Assembly: GCA_024711005.1 (NCBI GenBank)
Contig: JANJTQ010000229.1
Location: 1 to 63,923, forward strand
From: Opitutaceae bacterium
Lineage (GTDB): Bacteria > Verrucomicrobiota > Verrucomicrobiia > Opitutales > Opitutaceae
Direction of reading: 5' to 3'
Length of the DNA: 63,923 bases
The notes below the pieces were generated by a model. It was not told where the DNA came from. It ran no database searches and saw only the letters and a list, made by a program, of their open reading frames with translations. Position numbers and translations under genes: made by a program. Within the stretch, counting starts at the first letter, position 1; each line of letters opens with the position of its first letter. Below, one piece after another: positions 1 through 8,709 of this stretch.

Positions 1-1009
1 TCTCCAGCGCCTTCACGTGCCCGAGCGATGGGAACGGCATGTGCGCACCGAAGACGCGCAGACGGTCCGCCGCCGCGCGGTCGAAGAGTTTGCGCCGGGT
101 CGCCTCGGCCATCTCCGGATTCACGTCAAACGCGATCACCCATTCCGGATGCATGAACGTGATCGCGTGATGATGCGCCGCGTCCACGAAGTGCAACAAC
201 TGCTCGCCGCCCGACGAAATCAAAAACGCCAGATGTCCCGGCGTATGACCGGGCGCGTCGATGATCTCCAAACCGTCGATCAACCGTTCGCCCGCCGCGA
301 TGAAATGCCACTTGCTTCGCAACGCCTCCAGCGCGCCCCGGGCACCCGCGATCATGCCTTTGCGGCCTTCCTCCGGCTGGCGCAGCTCCGAGACATCCGG
401 ACTCGCTCCCGTCCAGAAATCGAACTCCCGCTTTCCGACATAATGAGTGGCATTCCTAAAGACCGGCGTCTTCGACTCGGCGTCGAGCAGGCCGCCGAAA
501 TGGTCGCCATGCGCATGGCTGAGGAAGACCGCGGTGATCTGGTCCGGCTTCACACCCGCCGCGGCGAACTGCCCCATCAATCGCCCGCCGGCCGCTCCGA
601 AGAGCTGCCCACATCCCGAGTCAAACAACACCCACTCCGAGCCCATGCGCACGAGCAGCACGTTGAATTGCAGGTTCACGTGGGTAATGGGCAGATACGC
701 CTCGCGCAGCACCGCCACTTTGTTCTCCACCGGCTCGCCCACACCAAAGGGCGACTGCGCAACCGGCGGATTCATCCCGCCATCGTTGAATGCAATGGCG
801 TCCAACGCCCCGATCTTGAATCGATAGAATGCCGGCTGCTCTCCGGTCAGCGAAGGAGGAACCGCCAGCCCGTCCGCTACGCGGTCTTCCGCCCAAGTCG
901 TGCCACCGGCCAGTGCCACGCCGAAACCGGCCAGGCCCAGTTTAATCAAAGCCTCACGGCGGGAGATTCCGGCAACGCGCGAAGTAACAGGAAAATTTGA
1001 GGGGATCAT
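1..1009 (-). CDS. MBL-fold metallo-hydrolase, Tat-exported (3' end cut by window edge)
   Basis: Reading the minus strand from the ATG at 1009 gives an open frame of about 336 codons that runs off the left edge without a stop, so the C-terminus is missing. The N-terminus carries a twin-arginine signal (SRREALIKLGLAGFG, about residues 15-30) followed by an Ala/Gly-rich hydrophobic stretch, so the enzyme should be exported folded. The metal motif SHAHGDH (about residues 163-169) fits the HxHxDH signature of the metallo-beta-lactamase fold, and DAPGHTPGHL further on is the second conserved His region. The family includes lactonases and other hydrolases; the substrate cannot be read from the sequence. 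The upstream ATG at 1017 is closed by a stop after three codons, which fixes 1009 as the start. It follows lutC on the same strand after 170 bp. Confidence 0.88.
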   Translation of the reverse strand, partial: MIPSNFPVTSRVAGISRREALIKLGLAGFGVALAGGTTWAEDRVADGLAVPPSLTGEQPAFYRFKIGALDAIAFNDGGMNPPVAQSPFGVGEPVENKVAVLREAYLPITHVNLQFNVLLVRMGSEWVLFDSGCGQLFGAAGGRLMGQFAAAGVKPDQITAVFLSHAHGDHFGGLLDAESKTPVFRNATHYVGKREFDFWTGASPDVSELRQPEEGRKGMIAGARGALEALRSKWHFIAAGERLIDGLEIIDAPGHTPGHLAFLISSGGEQLLHFVDAAHHHAITFMHPEWVIAFDVNPEMAEATRRKLFDRAAADRLRVFGAHMPFPSLGHVKALE

Positions 1010-1179
1010 GCTCGCATGGAGTTCATTTCCGATGGGTTCGCAAGCATCGGCCGGCACCGCCGTCGCGGGGCTTGCAGGCACCACGGCCGGCGGCCGGGAT
1101 CCTAGGAGCGATGCGACGAGTCACATCGTCCAAAGCGGCGACAAGTCTCCGCACTCCAAAACAGGGCCCTTCCGTCAGA

Positions 1180-1797
1180 TCACTCCAGCAGCAGCGCCAC
1201 CTGCTGGCCGGGGCCATGCACGCCTTCGATCAAGATGCCTTCCACGTCCGCCGTTTTCGACGGTCCGGTGCAGAAGACGATGTTGGAATCGTCAGCCAGT
1301 GACGTCACCGCGCTCTGAAGATCGACGTGGATCTGCGCGCGTTGAAGCACCGCAATGTGCACCCACGGCGCCAGCGCGGCCAGCCGGCTGGATGTCGCTC
1401 CGTCGGTGAGAATCAGCGTGCCAGTCTCAGCAACCGCTCCGGCAGCCCGGGTGATGCCGAATTGATAATCGTCCACTCTCCCGCGATCGAAGGTCGTCTC
1501 AACCGTGAACGTCGCAGGGAACGCCGCTTGGAGCCGGGGCCAGAGCTCGGGATCGCAGTAGCCCCGGGTCCAGCCGTTTTGCTCCAGCCAGGTAACCAGC
1601 GAGGCCGCGCCTTCAAGCGGGAGGCCGTTGACCAGCCGAAGGCGTTCTTGAAACAACGCCCACGCATCAACGTCGCCGCGGCGGGTGCGCATGTGGATGA
1701 GCTCCGTCTCCCAATCGGGCAGCGGCGCGCGACGCGGCAACGGCGCGAGGGCGCCGCGAACGCGGGAGAGAATGGCTTCGCGATCGGTGGTATTCAT
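1180..1797 (-). CDS. lutC: LutC-like lactate utilization protein (LUD domain)
   Basis: A 205-residue protein of the LUD/YkgG family, the third member of the LutABC complex that oxidises L-lactate to pyruvate in the cytoplasm. The body has the family's DGATSSRLAALAPWVHIAVL-type region and the conserved C-terminal FCTGPSKTADVEG segment. The start was placed at the ATG at 1797 because that ATG overlaps the lutB stop (ATGA), a translational coupling; a longer in-frame extension upstream lies wholly inside lutB. It is the last gene of lutABC and sits after lutB exactly as in Bacillus subtilis. Nothing is truncated. The role of LutC itself in the complex is not well defined in the family. Confidence 0.92.
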   Translation of the reverse strand: MNTTDREAILSRVRGALAPLPRRAPLPDWETELIHMRTRRGDVDAWALFQERLRLVNGLPLEGAASLVTWLEQNGWTRGYCDPELWPRLQAAFPATFTVETTFDRGRVDDYQFGITRAAGAVAETGTLILTDGATSSRLAALAPWVHIAVLQRAQIHVDLQSAVTSLADDSNIVFCTGPSKTADVEGILIEGVHGPGQQVALLLE

Positions 1798-3221
1798 CGG
1801 GTGTTCTCCGGCGTATCGAGCGCGGGGTTCGGACGTGGGCGGTTCTTCATCCATTTGCGGAACTCGCCGCCCTTCCAATCGGGCAGCGTGCGTTTGCCGG
1901 TCCAGGCTTGCAGCGCGGGGACGGGGATAAACTTATGCGGCAGGTGGTCGATGATCTTGCCGCCGATGAGCGCGAATTTCCACGCGGCCGGTTGCGAGGC
2001 CATCACCGCCCAGCCGCCCATCGGGGGGGTCGCGGCGGCCGCGGCCTCGGACTTCTCCAACTTGCCCTTGTTGCGCAGACGCAGAAGCAGGTCGGGGATG
2101 GGAATGTTGACCGGACACACTTCGTTGCACGCGCCGCAGAGGGTCGAGGCTTTCGGCAGGTCGGCGAGTTCGGGAAATTTCTTGCCGGCGAGCAGCGGCG
2201 AAAGCACCGCGCCGACCGGCCCCGGATAAACGCTGCGATAGGCGTGTCCGCTGGCCTGGCGATAAACCGGGCAAACATTAAGACACGCGCCGCAACGAAT
2301 GCAGCGAAGGATGTCACGACAGTCGCTGGCGAGCACATCGGTGCGTCCGTTGTCCACGAGGATGACATGCATCTCTTCCGGGCCGTCGGGCTGCGCGGGG
2401 GACTTCGGGCCGGAAATAAACTCGGTGTAAACCGTGAGTTGCTGGCCGGTGCCGGATCGGGCGAGTAGGTTGAGCAACAACGCGAGGTCGCGATCGCGCG
2501 GGAGGATCTTCTCGATGCCGACCATTGCGATGTGGCACTTGGTGGCGGCGAGACAGAAGCGGGAGTTGCCCTCGTTGGTCACGAGCACCAAACGACCGCT
2601 CTCGGCGGAGATGAAGTTGGCTCCCGTCAGACCAACGTCGGCCTCCAGGTATTTGTTTCGCAGGTGCGCGCGGGCGCGGCGGGTGATCGTCTGCGGGTCG
2701 TCGTTATAGGCGCCGAGTCCGTGTTTCTCGAAGGACGTCGCGATCTCGCGGCGGTTTTTGTGGATGATCGGCTTGACGATGTGCGAAGGATGGTCGCCAT
2801 CGATCTGAATGATGAACTCGCCGAGGTCCGTCTCCACACATTCGATACCTTCCTTTTCGAGGAAGTGGGCGAGCTCGGTTTCCTCGGAGACCATGGTCTT
2901 GGCCTTGACCATCTTCTTCGCGTTACGGGCGCGCATGATCGAGAGCACGGCCTGATTGGCGGCTTCGGCGGTCGCGGCCCAGTGAACGATGACGCCGTTG
3001 GCGCGGAGCTTCGCCTCGACCTGCGGGAGGTAGGTGTCGAGGTTTTCAACCACGTGCTGCTTGATCTCGCCGGCGACGCGGCGAAGGCGATCCGGATCCT
3101 CGAAATGGTCGAAGAGCGTCTTCGTGCGCGCGTCGTAGCCTTTTTTCGAGCCGTCGTAAACCGACGCCCGGGTCTCTTTGCGAAGACCGGCCGCGAACTG
3201 GTCGATTTGCTGAAATTTCAT
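1794..3221 (-). CDS. lutB: LutB-like iron-sulfur lactate utilization protein
   Basis: A 475-residue protein with an N-terminal LUD domain (about residues 60-290) and a ferredoxin-like C-terminal part. Two 4Fe-4S cysteine clusters are visible: CIRCGACLNVCP near residues 306-317 and CGACNEVCPVNIP near residue 362. This is the domain order of LutB, the electron-transferring subunit of the LutABC lactate oxidase. The start ATG at 3221 lies 31 bp after lutA, and the stop overlaps the lutC ATG. Length and both cysteine motifs are intact, so the complex is expected to be functional. The same domain layout occurs in other LUD-domain ferredoxins, but the flanking lutA and lutC genes make LutB the clear reading. 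Confidence 0.95.
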   Translation of the reverse strand: MKFQQIDQFAAGLRKETRASVYDGSKKGYDARTKTLFDHFEDPDRLRRVAGEIKQHVVENLDTYLPQVEAKLRANGVIVHWAATAEAANQAVLSIMRARNAKKMVKAKTMVSEETELAHFLEKEGIECVETDLGEFIIQIDGDHPSHIVKPIIHKNRREIATSFEKHGLGAYNDDPQTITRRARAHLRNKYLEADVGLTGANFISAESGRLVLVTNEGNSRFCLAATKCHIAMVGIEKILPRDRDLALLLNLLARSGTGQQLTVYTEFISGPKSPAQPDGPEEMHVILVDNGRTDVLASDCRDILRCIRCGACLNVCPVYRQASGHAYRSVYPGPVGAVLSPLLAGKKFPELADLPKASTLCGACNEVCPVNIPIPDLLLRLRNKGKLEKSEAAAAATPPMGGWAVMASQPAAWKFALIGGKIIDHLPHKFIPVPALQAWTGKRTLPDWKGGEFRKWMKNRPRPNPALDTPENTR

Positions 3222-3252
3222 GAAGCGAAAGAGAGGATGACGCGGGTCGCGG

Positions 3253-4020
3253 TCAGAGCAGTCCGGCGTTCTTCAACGAGTCGCGGAGTACTTGGGCAAA
3301 GTGCCGTGTCTTGATGGGACGGCCCTCTTTTTCGGCGAGGCCGGCGAGATGCATCATGCAGCTCATGTCCAACGAAACGAGCAGGTCGGGGTTGACGGCC
3401 TGGATGTGGTCGAGCTTGAGGTCGCCCATGCTCGCCGAGACGTGCGGGAAGGCCACCGAGAACGTGCCGCCGAAGCCGCAACATTGCTCGCCTTCGCCGA
3501 AGGGAATCACCGTGAGCCCCTCGATCGAGCCGAGCAGCGCGACGATCGCCGGTCCGCTGTTGGTTCCGCGCGAATGGCAGGAACGGTGAAAGGCGATCTT
3601 CGCGTCATAACGGCCGGGCCACGTTTTCACACCGAGACCATTGAAGATATAGTCCCCCAACTCCCATGTGCGACGCCCCAGCGCCTCGACCTCCGGCAAG
3701 TCGTTCTCTTTTTCAAACTCTAAAAGCGCTCCGTGAAACATCATCGCCGCACAGGAACCGCTTGGCACCACGACCGGAGCATCGCCCGCAAAGGTTTTCA
3801 CCGTGTGACGCACAACCTTGCGCGAGGCCACCCAGTCGCCGCCGTTGAATGCCGGCTGCCCGCAACAGGTCTGCCCCTCCGGAAACTCCACCGTGCACCC
3901 CAAATACTCCAGTACCTCCACCGTCGCCCGGGCCACGTCATCGTAAAATGCATCGCAAAGGCACGTCGCCATGAGCTGCACACGTTTGCCTGATGGACGG
4001 AGGGGGTCGTGATTGAGCAT
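3253..4020 (-). CDS. lutA: LutA-like (Fe-S)-binding lactate utilization protein
   Basis: A protein of about 255 residues with two CCG (cysteine-rich) domains, seen as GQTCCGQPAFN near residue 54 and GEQCCGFGGTF near residue 180; these bind an unusual iron-sulfur centre in glycolate/lactate oxidases and heterodisulfide reductases. In lutABC it is the first subunit. The chosen ATG (4020) gives MLNHDPLRPSGK before the conserved VQLMATCLCDAFYDD strand; a longer frame begins further upstream and a shorter start (MATCLC) is possible, so the exact start is uncertain by some 15 residues. It is transcribed divergently from the rhamnulokinase gene, with phased direct repeats in the gap (see the regulatory entry). 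Confidence 0.93.
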   Translation of the reverse strand: MLNHDPLRPSGKRVQLMATCLCDAFYDDVARATVEVLEYLGCTVEFPEGQTCCGQPAFNGGDWVASRKVVRHTVKTFAGDAPVVVPSGSCAAMMFHGALLEFEKENDLPEVEALGRRTWELGDYIFNGLGVKTWPGRYDAKIAFHRSCHSRGTNSGPAIVALLGSIEGLTVIPFGEGEQCCGFGGTFSVAFPHVSASMGDLKLDHIQAVNPDLLVSLDMSCMMHLAGLAEKEGRPIKTRHFAQVLRDSLKNAGLL

Positions 4021-4073
4021 AACAGAGATTCGAACCACCCTGCCCGTCAGCGACCACAGAGCAATCCCGAACA

Positions 4074-4112
4074 TGATAGATTGCGCTCGTTTCTGATAGA
4101 TTTTGACAGATC
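4074..4112. promoter_or_regulatory. Helically phased direct repeats between lutA and rhaB (candidate operator)
   Basis: The 122-bp gap between the divergent lutA and rhaB genes contains TGATAGATT at 4074, an identical TGATAGATT at 4094 and the variant TGACAGATC at 4104. Start-to-start distances of 20 and 10 bp place all three on the same face of the helix, as expected for cooperative binding of a regulator. Linking the two operons makes metabolic sense because rhamnulose-1-phosphate cleavage yields lactaldehyde and then lactate. That a protein binds here is inferred. Confidence 0.45.
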
Positions 4113-4142
4113 AAGTCTCCAGCATTTCCCCCAATTCATCCT

Positions 4143-5624
4143 ATGCCTTCCGCCAACCCCCTCCACCTCGCCGCCATCGATCTCGGCGCCACCAGCGGCC
4201 GCGTCATACTTGGCACTTGGTCGAAAAACAAACTCTCGCTAAAGGAGGTCCATCGCTTCCCCAATGCCTTCCAGTCCATTGGCGGACACGACTACTGGAA
4301 CATCGCCGGACTCTGGAACGAAATCCTCGCCGGCCTGCGCGCCGCCGTCGCGGCTCTTCCGCGCGGTGCAACGCTCGCCTCCGTCGGCGTCGACACGTGG
4401 GGCGTGGATTACGCTCTCGTCAACGATGCCGGCCGTCTCGTGTATCCAGTCCACGCCTACCGCGACGATCGCACGCAGGCCGGCCTCCACCGCCTCGCCA
4501 ACACTCGGGCCGCGCTCGAACGCATCTACGCCACCACCGGCATTCCCAACGTCTTCTACAACTCCTCGTTGCAGCTCGAAGAGACCGTCGCCTCCTGTCC
4601 CGCAATCACGGATCTCGCCACACGCTGCCTGTTCCTCCCGGACTATTTCAACTTTCTCCTCTCCGGCCGCATGGCCAACGAGCTGACCATCGCCAGCACG
4701 ACCCAGCTCCTCGACGTGCACTCGACCGACTGGTCCCGCGCCGCGCTCGACCATTTCCGTGTCCCCGCCCAATGGCTTTCCAAGCCCGTCCTCGCCGGCA
4801 CCAAACTCGGCAAGGTCCGCGGCATCGACGCCCTTAAAACCACCCAGGTTATCGCCGTCCCCGGTCACGACACCGCCTGCGCCTATGACGCGATGCCTGC
4901 CTCGCCCGACGGCACCGACCTCTTCCTGAGCTCCGGCACCTGGTCCCTCGTCGGCTTCGAGAGCGACACGCCCCTCCTCGGCGCCGAGGCGCTCGCCGCA
5001 CGCATTTCAAACGAACGTATCGGCGACGGTCGTTATCGTCCGCTGACGAATGTCATTGGGCTCTGGCTGCTCGAAGGGATCATGAAGGACTTCGCCTCGC
5101 GCCCGAAGACCGACGCCGACTGGGCAAAGCTTGTCACCGCTGCGGAAAAACTCCGACGTGGGAACGTTTCGAGCGCAAGCGACCGTCCGCCACTTGCTCG
5201 CGATCTCCTCGACGTGACCGACCCCGCGCTCACCAATCCGAAGTCGATGAAGGCCGCGATCGACGCACAGTTGAAAAAACGGCGCATCACCCCGCCGAAA
5301 AACCTCGCCGGTTACACCCGCCTGATTTGCGACTCGCTGGGCCGCGGACACGCCGACGCCAAGACCGCCTTCGAGCGTATGAGCGGCCGCATCTTCAAAC
5401 GCATTCTCATCGTCGGAGGCGGCTCGAAGAACCGCCTGCTCTGTCAGGCCACCGCCGATGCCGCCGGCGTCCCCGTGGTGAGTTTCGCGCTTGAAGGCAC
5501 CGCCGTGGGCAACCTCGCCCGCCAGTTGATCGCGCTCCGGGCCGTCAAAGATCTGACAACCTTCCGCGCACTGCTCGGCAAGTCCCTCAAGCAGACAATC
5601 TACACGCCGAAAGACGCTGCTTAA
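4143..5624 (+). CDS. rhaB: Rhamnulokinase (FGGY kinase family)
   Basis: A 493-residue FGGY carbohydrate kinase that phosphorylates L-rhamnulose. The N-terminal phosphate-binding motif AAIDLGATSGRVI, the VGVDTWGVDYAL segment near residue 85 and the region GHDTACAYDAMPA/FLSSGTWSL near residues 240-265 match RhaB rather than xylulose or glycerol kinases. The C-terminal FGGY domain ends with GTAVGNLARQLIALRAV. Length fits the family (about 480-500). No rhaA or rhaD lies in the window, so the rest of the rhamnose pathway must be elsewhere. The ATG is preceded by a pyrimidine-rich stretch without a clear Shine-Dalgarno sequence. The stop overlaps the stop of the convergent reductase gene by four bases. 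Confidence 0.92.
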   Translation: MPSANPLHLAAIDLGATSGRVILGTWSKNKLSLKEVHRFPNAFQSIGGHDYWNIAGLWNEILAGLRAAVAALPRGATLASVGVDTWGVDYALVNDAGRLVYPVHAYRDDRTQAGLHRLANTRAALERIYATTGIPNVFYNSSLQLEETVASCPAITDLATRCLFLPDYFNFLLSGRMANELTIASTTQLLDVHSTDWSRAALDHFRVPAQWLSKPVLAGTKLGKVRGIDALKTTQVIAVPGHDTACAYDAMPASPDGTDLFLSSGTWSLVGFESDTPLLGAEALAARISNERIGDGRYRPLTNVIGLWLLEGIMKDFASRPKTDADWAKLVTAAEKLRRGNVSSASDRPPLARDLLDVTDPALTNPKSMKAAIDAQLKKRRITPPKNLAGYTRLICDSLGRGHADAKTAFERMSGRIFKRILIVGGGSKNRLLCQATADAAGVPVVSFALEGTAVGNLARQLIALRAVKDLTTFRALLGKSLKQTIYTPKDAA

Positions 5625-6541
5625 CGACCCACCCTCTTGAGCACTTCGTAGAGCGCCTCCAACCGCGGAACAGGAACGCCCTTCGCCTGCGCCCGTCGCA
5701 ACGGCTCGCCCCAAATCGGCTCCACCTCAAGTGGCTTGCCCGCGATGTAATCAAGCATCGTCGAGGGTTTGTAAGCTCCCATCGGCCGCGTGCGCTCCAC
5801 CTGATCCACCACGAAGTCTTCGGGGATCATCACGCCATGCGCCGCCGCGGTGGCCTGCACTTCGCGCATCAGCGCCCACACCTCGGCCTCCATCTCGGGC
5901 GACTGCAAAATATCTTCCGTCGTGATGCCGCCGCCGGCCACGGCGAGCCCGTTGAACGGCACGTTCCACACCAGCTTGCGCCACCGCACCTCGGCGAGAT
6001 GGTCGCTCACCGACATCTGCACGCCCGCCTCAACAAACAATTTTGTCAGCGCCCGCGTACGTTCCTGCGCCGGCCCGGCGAATTCGCCCGCGACGATGTG
6101 CCCGGCCATTGTGCACTCGGCCACGCCCACCGCGACGCGGTTGACGCATACAAAACATAACCCCCCCACCGTTCGTTCCTCGCCGGCGACCTCCGCGACC
6201 GCTTCATCCACGCCCATCCCGTTCTGCAAATTAAGCACCACCGTGCGCTCGTGCAGCAATGGCGGCAGCAGCCGTCCGAGTTGATCGTTGGCCGTGGCCT
6301 TAAGCGTGATCACCACCAAGTCGACCGGGCCGATCTCCTCCGATTTTGCGGCAACCTTCACCTTGGACAGCGTAAAATCACCGTCCGGAGCTTTCACCGT
6401 GATTCCCTGGGCGCGCAGGGCCTCAAGGTCGCTGCGTGCAAGAAACGTCACATCATTGCCCGCTCGCGCCAGACGTCCGCCATAATAAAGCCCGAGGGCG
6501 CCCGCCCCGACAATGGCGATGGTTTTGAACTGCGATGACAT
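5621..6541 (-). CDS. 2-dehydropantoate 2-reductase family protein
   Basis: A 306-residue protein with an N-terminal Rossmann nucleotide site (IAIVGAGALGLYYGGRLA, GxGxxG) and the ApbA/PanE C-terminal domain containing WRKLVWNVPFNGLAV, the conserved Lys-Asn region of ketopantoate reductases. The family makes pantoate for coenzyme A using NADPH, but many paralogues act on other 2-keto acids, so the name panE is not assigned. It is 8 bp downstream of the DUF4038 glycosidase gene on the same strand and probably co-transcribed with it; its tail meets rhaB tail to tail. All core motifs are present. Confidence 0.85.
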   Translation of the reverse strand: MSSQFKTIAIVGAGALGLYYGGRLARAGNDVTFLARSDLEALRAQGITVKAPDGDFTLSKVKVAAKSEEIGPVDLVVITLKATANDQLGRLLPPLLHERTVVLNLQNGMGVDEAVAEVAGEERTVGGLCFVCVNRVAVGVAECTMAGHIVAGEFAGPAQERTRALTKLFVEAGVQMSVSDHLAEVRWRKLVWNVPFNGLAVAGGGITTEDILQSPEMEAEVWALMREVQATAAAHGVMIPEDFVVDQVERTRPMGAYKPSTMLDYIAGKPLEVEPIWGEPLRRAQAKGVPVPRLEALYEVLKRVGR

Positions 6542-6549
6542 GCTCGAAA

Positions 6550-7905
6550 TTACGCGGGATTCCTCCTCGCCGCGAAAGCCAATTTTCCAGGGGCTTCATA
6601 AGCCTGCGATGCCTGATCGAGCACCAACACCCAATCGAGCAGTTCACCCGGCGTCGGCGGCGTAAACGCGCGCTCTCCTTCATTCGGAAACTCCCCGGCC
6701 GGCACCGCGTCGCCCGTCCGCGGATCGAACCACCACGCCTTCACCGAGGGTCCGGCGAGCTTGTCCATACGCACCGAAAAATTCCGGCCCACCGGCACGT
6801 AGATCATCGCGTAACGGCCGTCCGCATCGCGGGTCGCCGCAAAGCGATAGGCCCCCGATCCCGGCACCGCACTTGGCGGAGTGGTCGGCACAAGCAGGTC
6901 TTCGTCCGGCACGCGCGTGAGCATCGGACGCGACTCCATCAACCGCCGTCCGTGTCGCATCTGTCCCGCACCCGGCTGATCGAGCGCCTCCCTCCACGAC
7001 ATCAGCGGCGCGTTCTTCGGTTCGCGCCCTTCGTCGTAAAACTGCCATATCGAATGATGCCCATAAGCATGCCCGCAGGCCCCGGCGAACACGTCCCAAT
7101 AAAACGCGCGCCGCACATCGGCCGCCACCGAGTGGCCGTTCTTTCCGGCGTCGAACGCCATCGGATGATCCTCGTAAATCGGCTCGGCATCGATCACCGG
7201 CAACACCGGCGTGCGGTCGTAATCCGTCCGCGTCTGGGCATAGCGCGCATGCATCCATTCGTGCCCATTCTGACGCGTATTGAAGTCCAGGATACCGGTT
7301 CCGTGAAACCAGTCGGCCGATCCGGTGCCTCCCCAGGTGTGCGCGGTCATGAGGTGCGCCCCGCCATCGCCACGCCGAAGCCCGCGGGCCATCGCGCGAA
7401 GAATCGCCATGTGCGTCTCCGTTTCCGGCGCCCGGTCTCCCGCCAACACCCAAATGACCGAACTCTCGCGGTAGCGGCGGCCTATCCACTCGCCGAACGT
7501 CTCCGCGTTGTCCGGCGTAAAGACTTCGGGACCGATGCCCCACCGGACGTTCCACTTGTCGCCCCATGTCGGCAGCAACGCGACATACAGGCCGAGTGAC
7601 TCCGCCTTCGCGATCACCCAATCGACGTGCTCGAAATACGCCTCGTCGGGACGCGCCGGATCGAGATCATGCAACGGCAGCGCTCCGTATGGATTCGGTG
7701 TGCGTAACCCGTCTCGCTCGGCGAGGACCACCGCCTGAATCACATTGAAGCCCTTGGCGGCGCGGTTCTCGAGGTAGACCGTGGCCTCTTCGCGATTCAA
7801 GACGTGAAACAATTCCCACGCCGTGTCGGCCAGATAGAAGAAGGGCGCGCCGTCGGCGGTGACAAGACAACGACGGCAGGAGCTGACTTTGAGCGAGGGC
7901 AACAT
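6550..7905 (-). CDS. DUF4038 apiosidase-like glycoside hydrolase
   Basis: A 451-residue protein whose N-terminus [23 protein letters not shown] is the hallmark start of DUF4038 (GH140-like) TIM barrels. Further family segments are [23 protein letters not shown] and [10 protein letters not shown]; the C-terminal 90 residues ([15 protein letters not shown] ... [19 protein letters not shown]) match the beta-sandwich domain usually fused to it, which begins after residue about 350. Family members cleave plant pectin side chains or related glycans. No signal peptide is evident at the chosen ATG, which lies 36 bp after the upstream FecR-like gene; the true start could vary slightly. Placement near rhaB fits use of rhamnose-rich plant polysaccharides. 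Confidence 0.85.
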   Translation of the reverse strand: MLPSLKVSSCRRCLVTADGAPFFYLADTAWELFHVLNREEATVYLENRAAKGFNVIQAVVLAERDGLRTPNPYGALPLHDLDPARPDEAYFEHVDWVIAKAESLGLYVALLPTWGDKWNVRWGIGPEVFTPDNAETFGEWIGRRYRESSVIWVLAGDRAPETETHMAILRAMARGLRRGDGGAHLMTAHTWGGTGSADWFHGTGILDFNTRQNGHEWMHARYAQTRTDYDRTPVLPVIDAEPIYEDHPMAFDAGKNGHSVAADVRRAFYWDVFAGACGHAYGHHSIWQFYDEGREPKNAPLMSWREALDQPGAGQMRHGRRLMESRPMLTRVPDEDLLVPTTPPSAVPGSGAYRFAATRDADGRYAMIYVPVGRNFSVRMDKLAGPSVKAWWFDPRTGDAVPAGEFPNEGERAFTPPTPGELLDWVLVLDQASQAYEAPGKLAFAARRNPA

Positions 7906-7941
7906 GGGGAAAGACGCGGCAAAGACAAAACGCGCATCGCG

Positions 7942-8709
7942 TCACTTTTCCTTCGGCACGGCAATCTCGAATCCCTTCTCGTCAGGCGCGCCGGCCACCA
8001 ACGCGTTGGTGACTCCCTTGAGTTGCTCGCGCTGGGCGATGCCAAGATTCCGCAAGCGGCGCAGTTCCGTCAGCGGCTCGGGAAACGCGTTCACCAAGCG
8101 ACTCGTTGCCAGCAGCTCCTCCAAATAAATCGTCATGATCGGCCCGAACGCCTTTCCACCCGGACGCAAAAACACGAGTTCGCCCGGCCGTAATTTTATG
8201 CGCACCGTCGACGCGTCGTCGGAGTCGGACGCCCCACTCCCGCCCAACGCATCGACCTCCGCGGGTCCGTCCAGGCACACCAGCTTCAAGCCTTCGTTAT
8301 CCACAGCCTGGATGATCCACAATCCCTTGCCCAGGCGCACCGCGCCCCGGGCGCTTTCCACCCGCCAGCCCGCCTCGGTCGGCACACGCACCAAGGCCGT
8401 GCCGGCCGTGAGACTTCCACCGTCCACGCGCGGGACAAATACCGCACGACGACCCACGCGCCACATGCCCTCCTCGCCGACACGCAGCTCCAAACGCGCC
8501 TGATTTCCCGTGATCAAAACGCCGCCCTCGACAAGCGTGCGGCCGATCCTGGGAAACTCCATGCGCGGACTCTCCGCCGACCGCAACATGACACGTCCAT
8601 CCACATGCGTGACCGTGATCCCCGAGGACGACTCGCTCGCCTGAAGCACGGTCAACACAAGTACCATCAAGAGCGTCATCCCGGACCCGCGTGACATCGA
8701 TCGCATCAT
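7942..8709 (-). CDS. Small FecR-like exported protein
   Basis: A 255-residue protein with a hydrophobic N-terminus (about residues 10-24) typical of a Sec signal, then a beta-rich region ITVTHVDGRVMLRS ... GRTLVEGGVLITG ... ARLELRVGE resembling the FecR fold, in which a periplasmic domain carries tandem strands. The rest (ELLATSRLVNAFPEPLTELRR) is helical and unassigned. Its ATG overlaps the stop of the upstream CHASE2 cyclase gene (ATGA), so the two proteins are made together. FecR-type domains normally relay or sense envelope state; here there is no sigma factor next to it, so the classic FecIR arrangement does not apply. Function beyond this is unknown. Confidence 0.75.
   Translation of the reverse strand: MMRSMSRGSGMTLLMVLVLTVLQASESSSGITVTHVDGRVMLRSAESPRMEFPRIGRTLVEGGVLITGNQARLELRVGEEGMWRVGRRAVFVPRVDGGSLTAGTALVRVPTEAGWRVESARGAVRLGKGLWIIQAVDNEGLKLVCLDGPAEVDALGGSGASDSDDASTVRIKLRPGELVFLRPGGKAFGPIMTIYLEELLATSRLVNAFPEPLTELRRLRNLGIAQREQLKGVTNALVAGAPDEKGFEIAVPKEK

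Noticed and set aside
17-1000. Long plus-strand frame of 327 codons at the window start
   Set aside because: It is the opposite strand of the clear MBL hydrolase, whose metal motif and Tat signal are on the minus strand; the frame itself has no recognisable motif and is rich in Arg and His as expected of a shadow.
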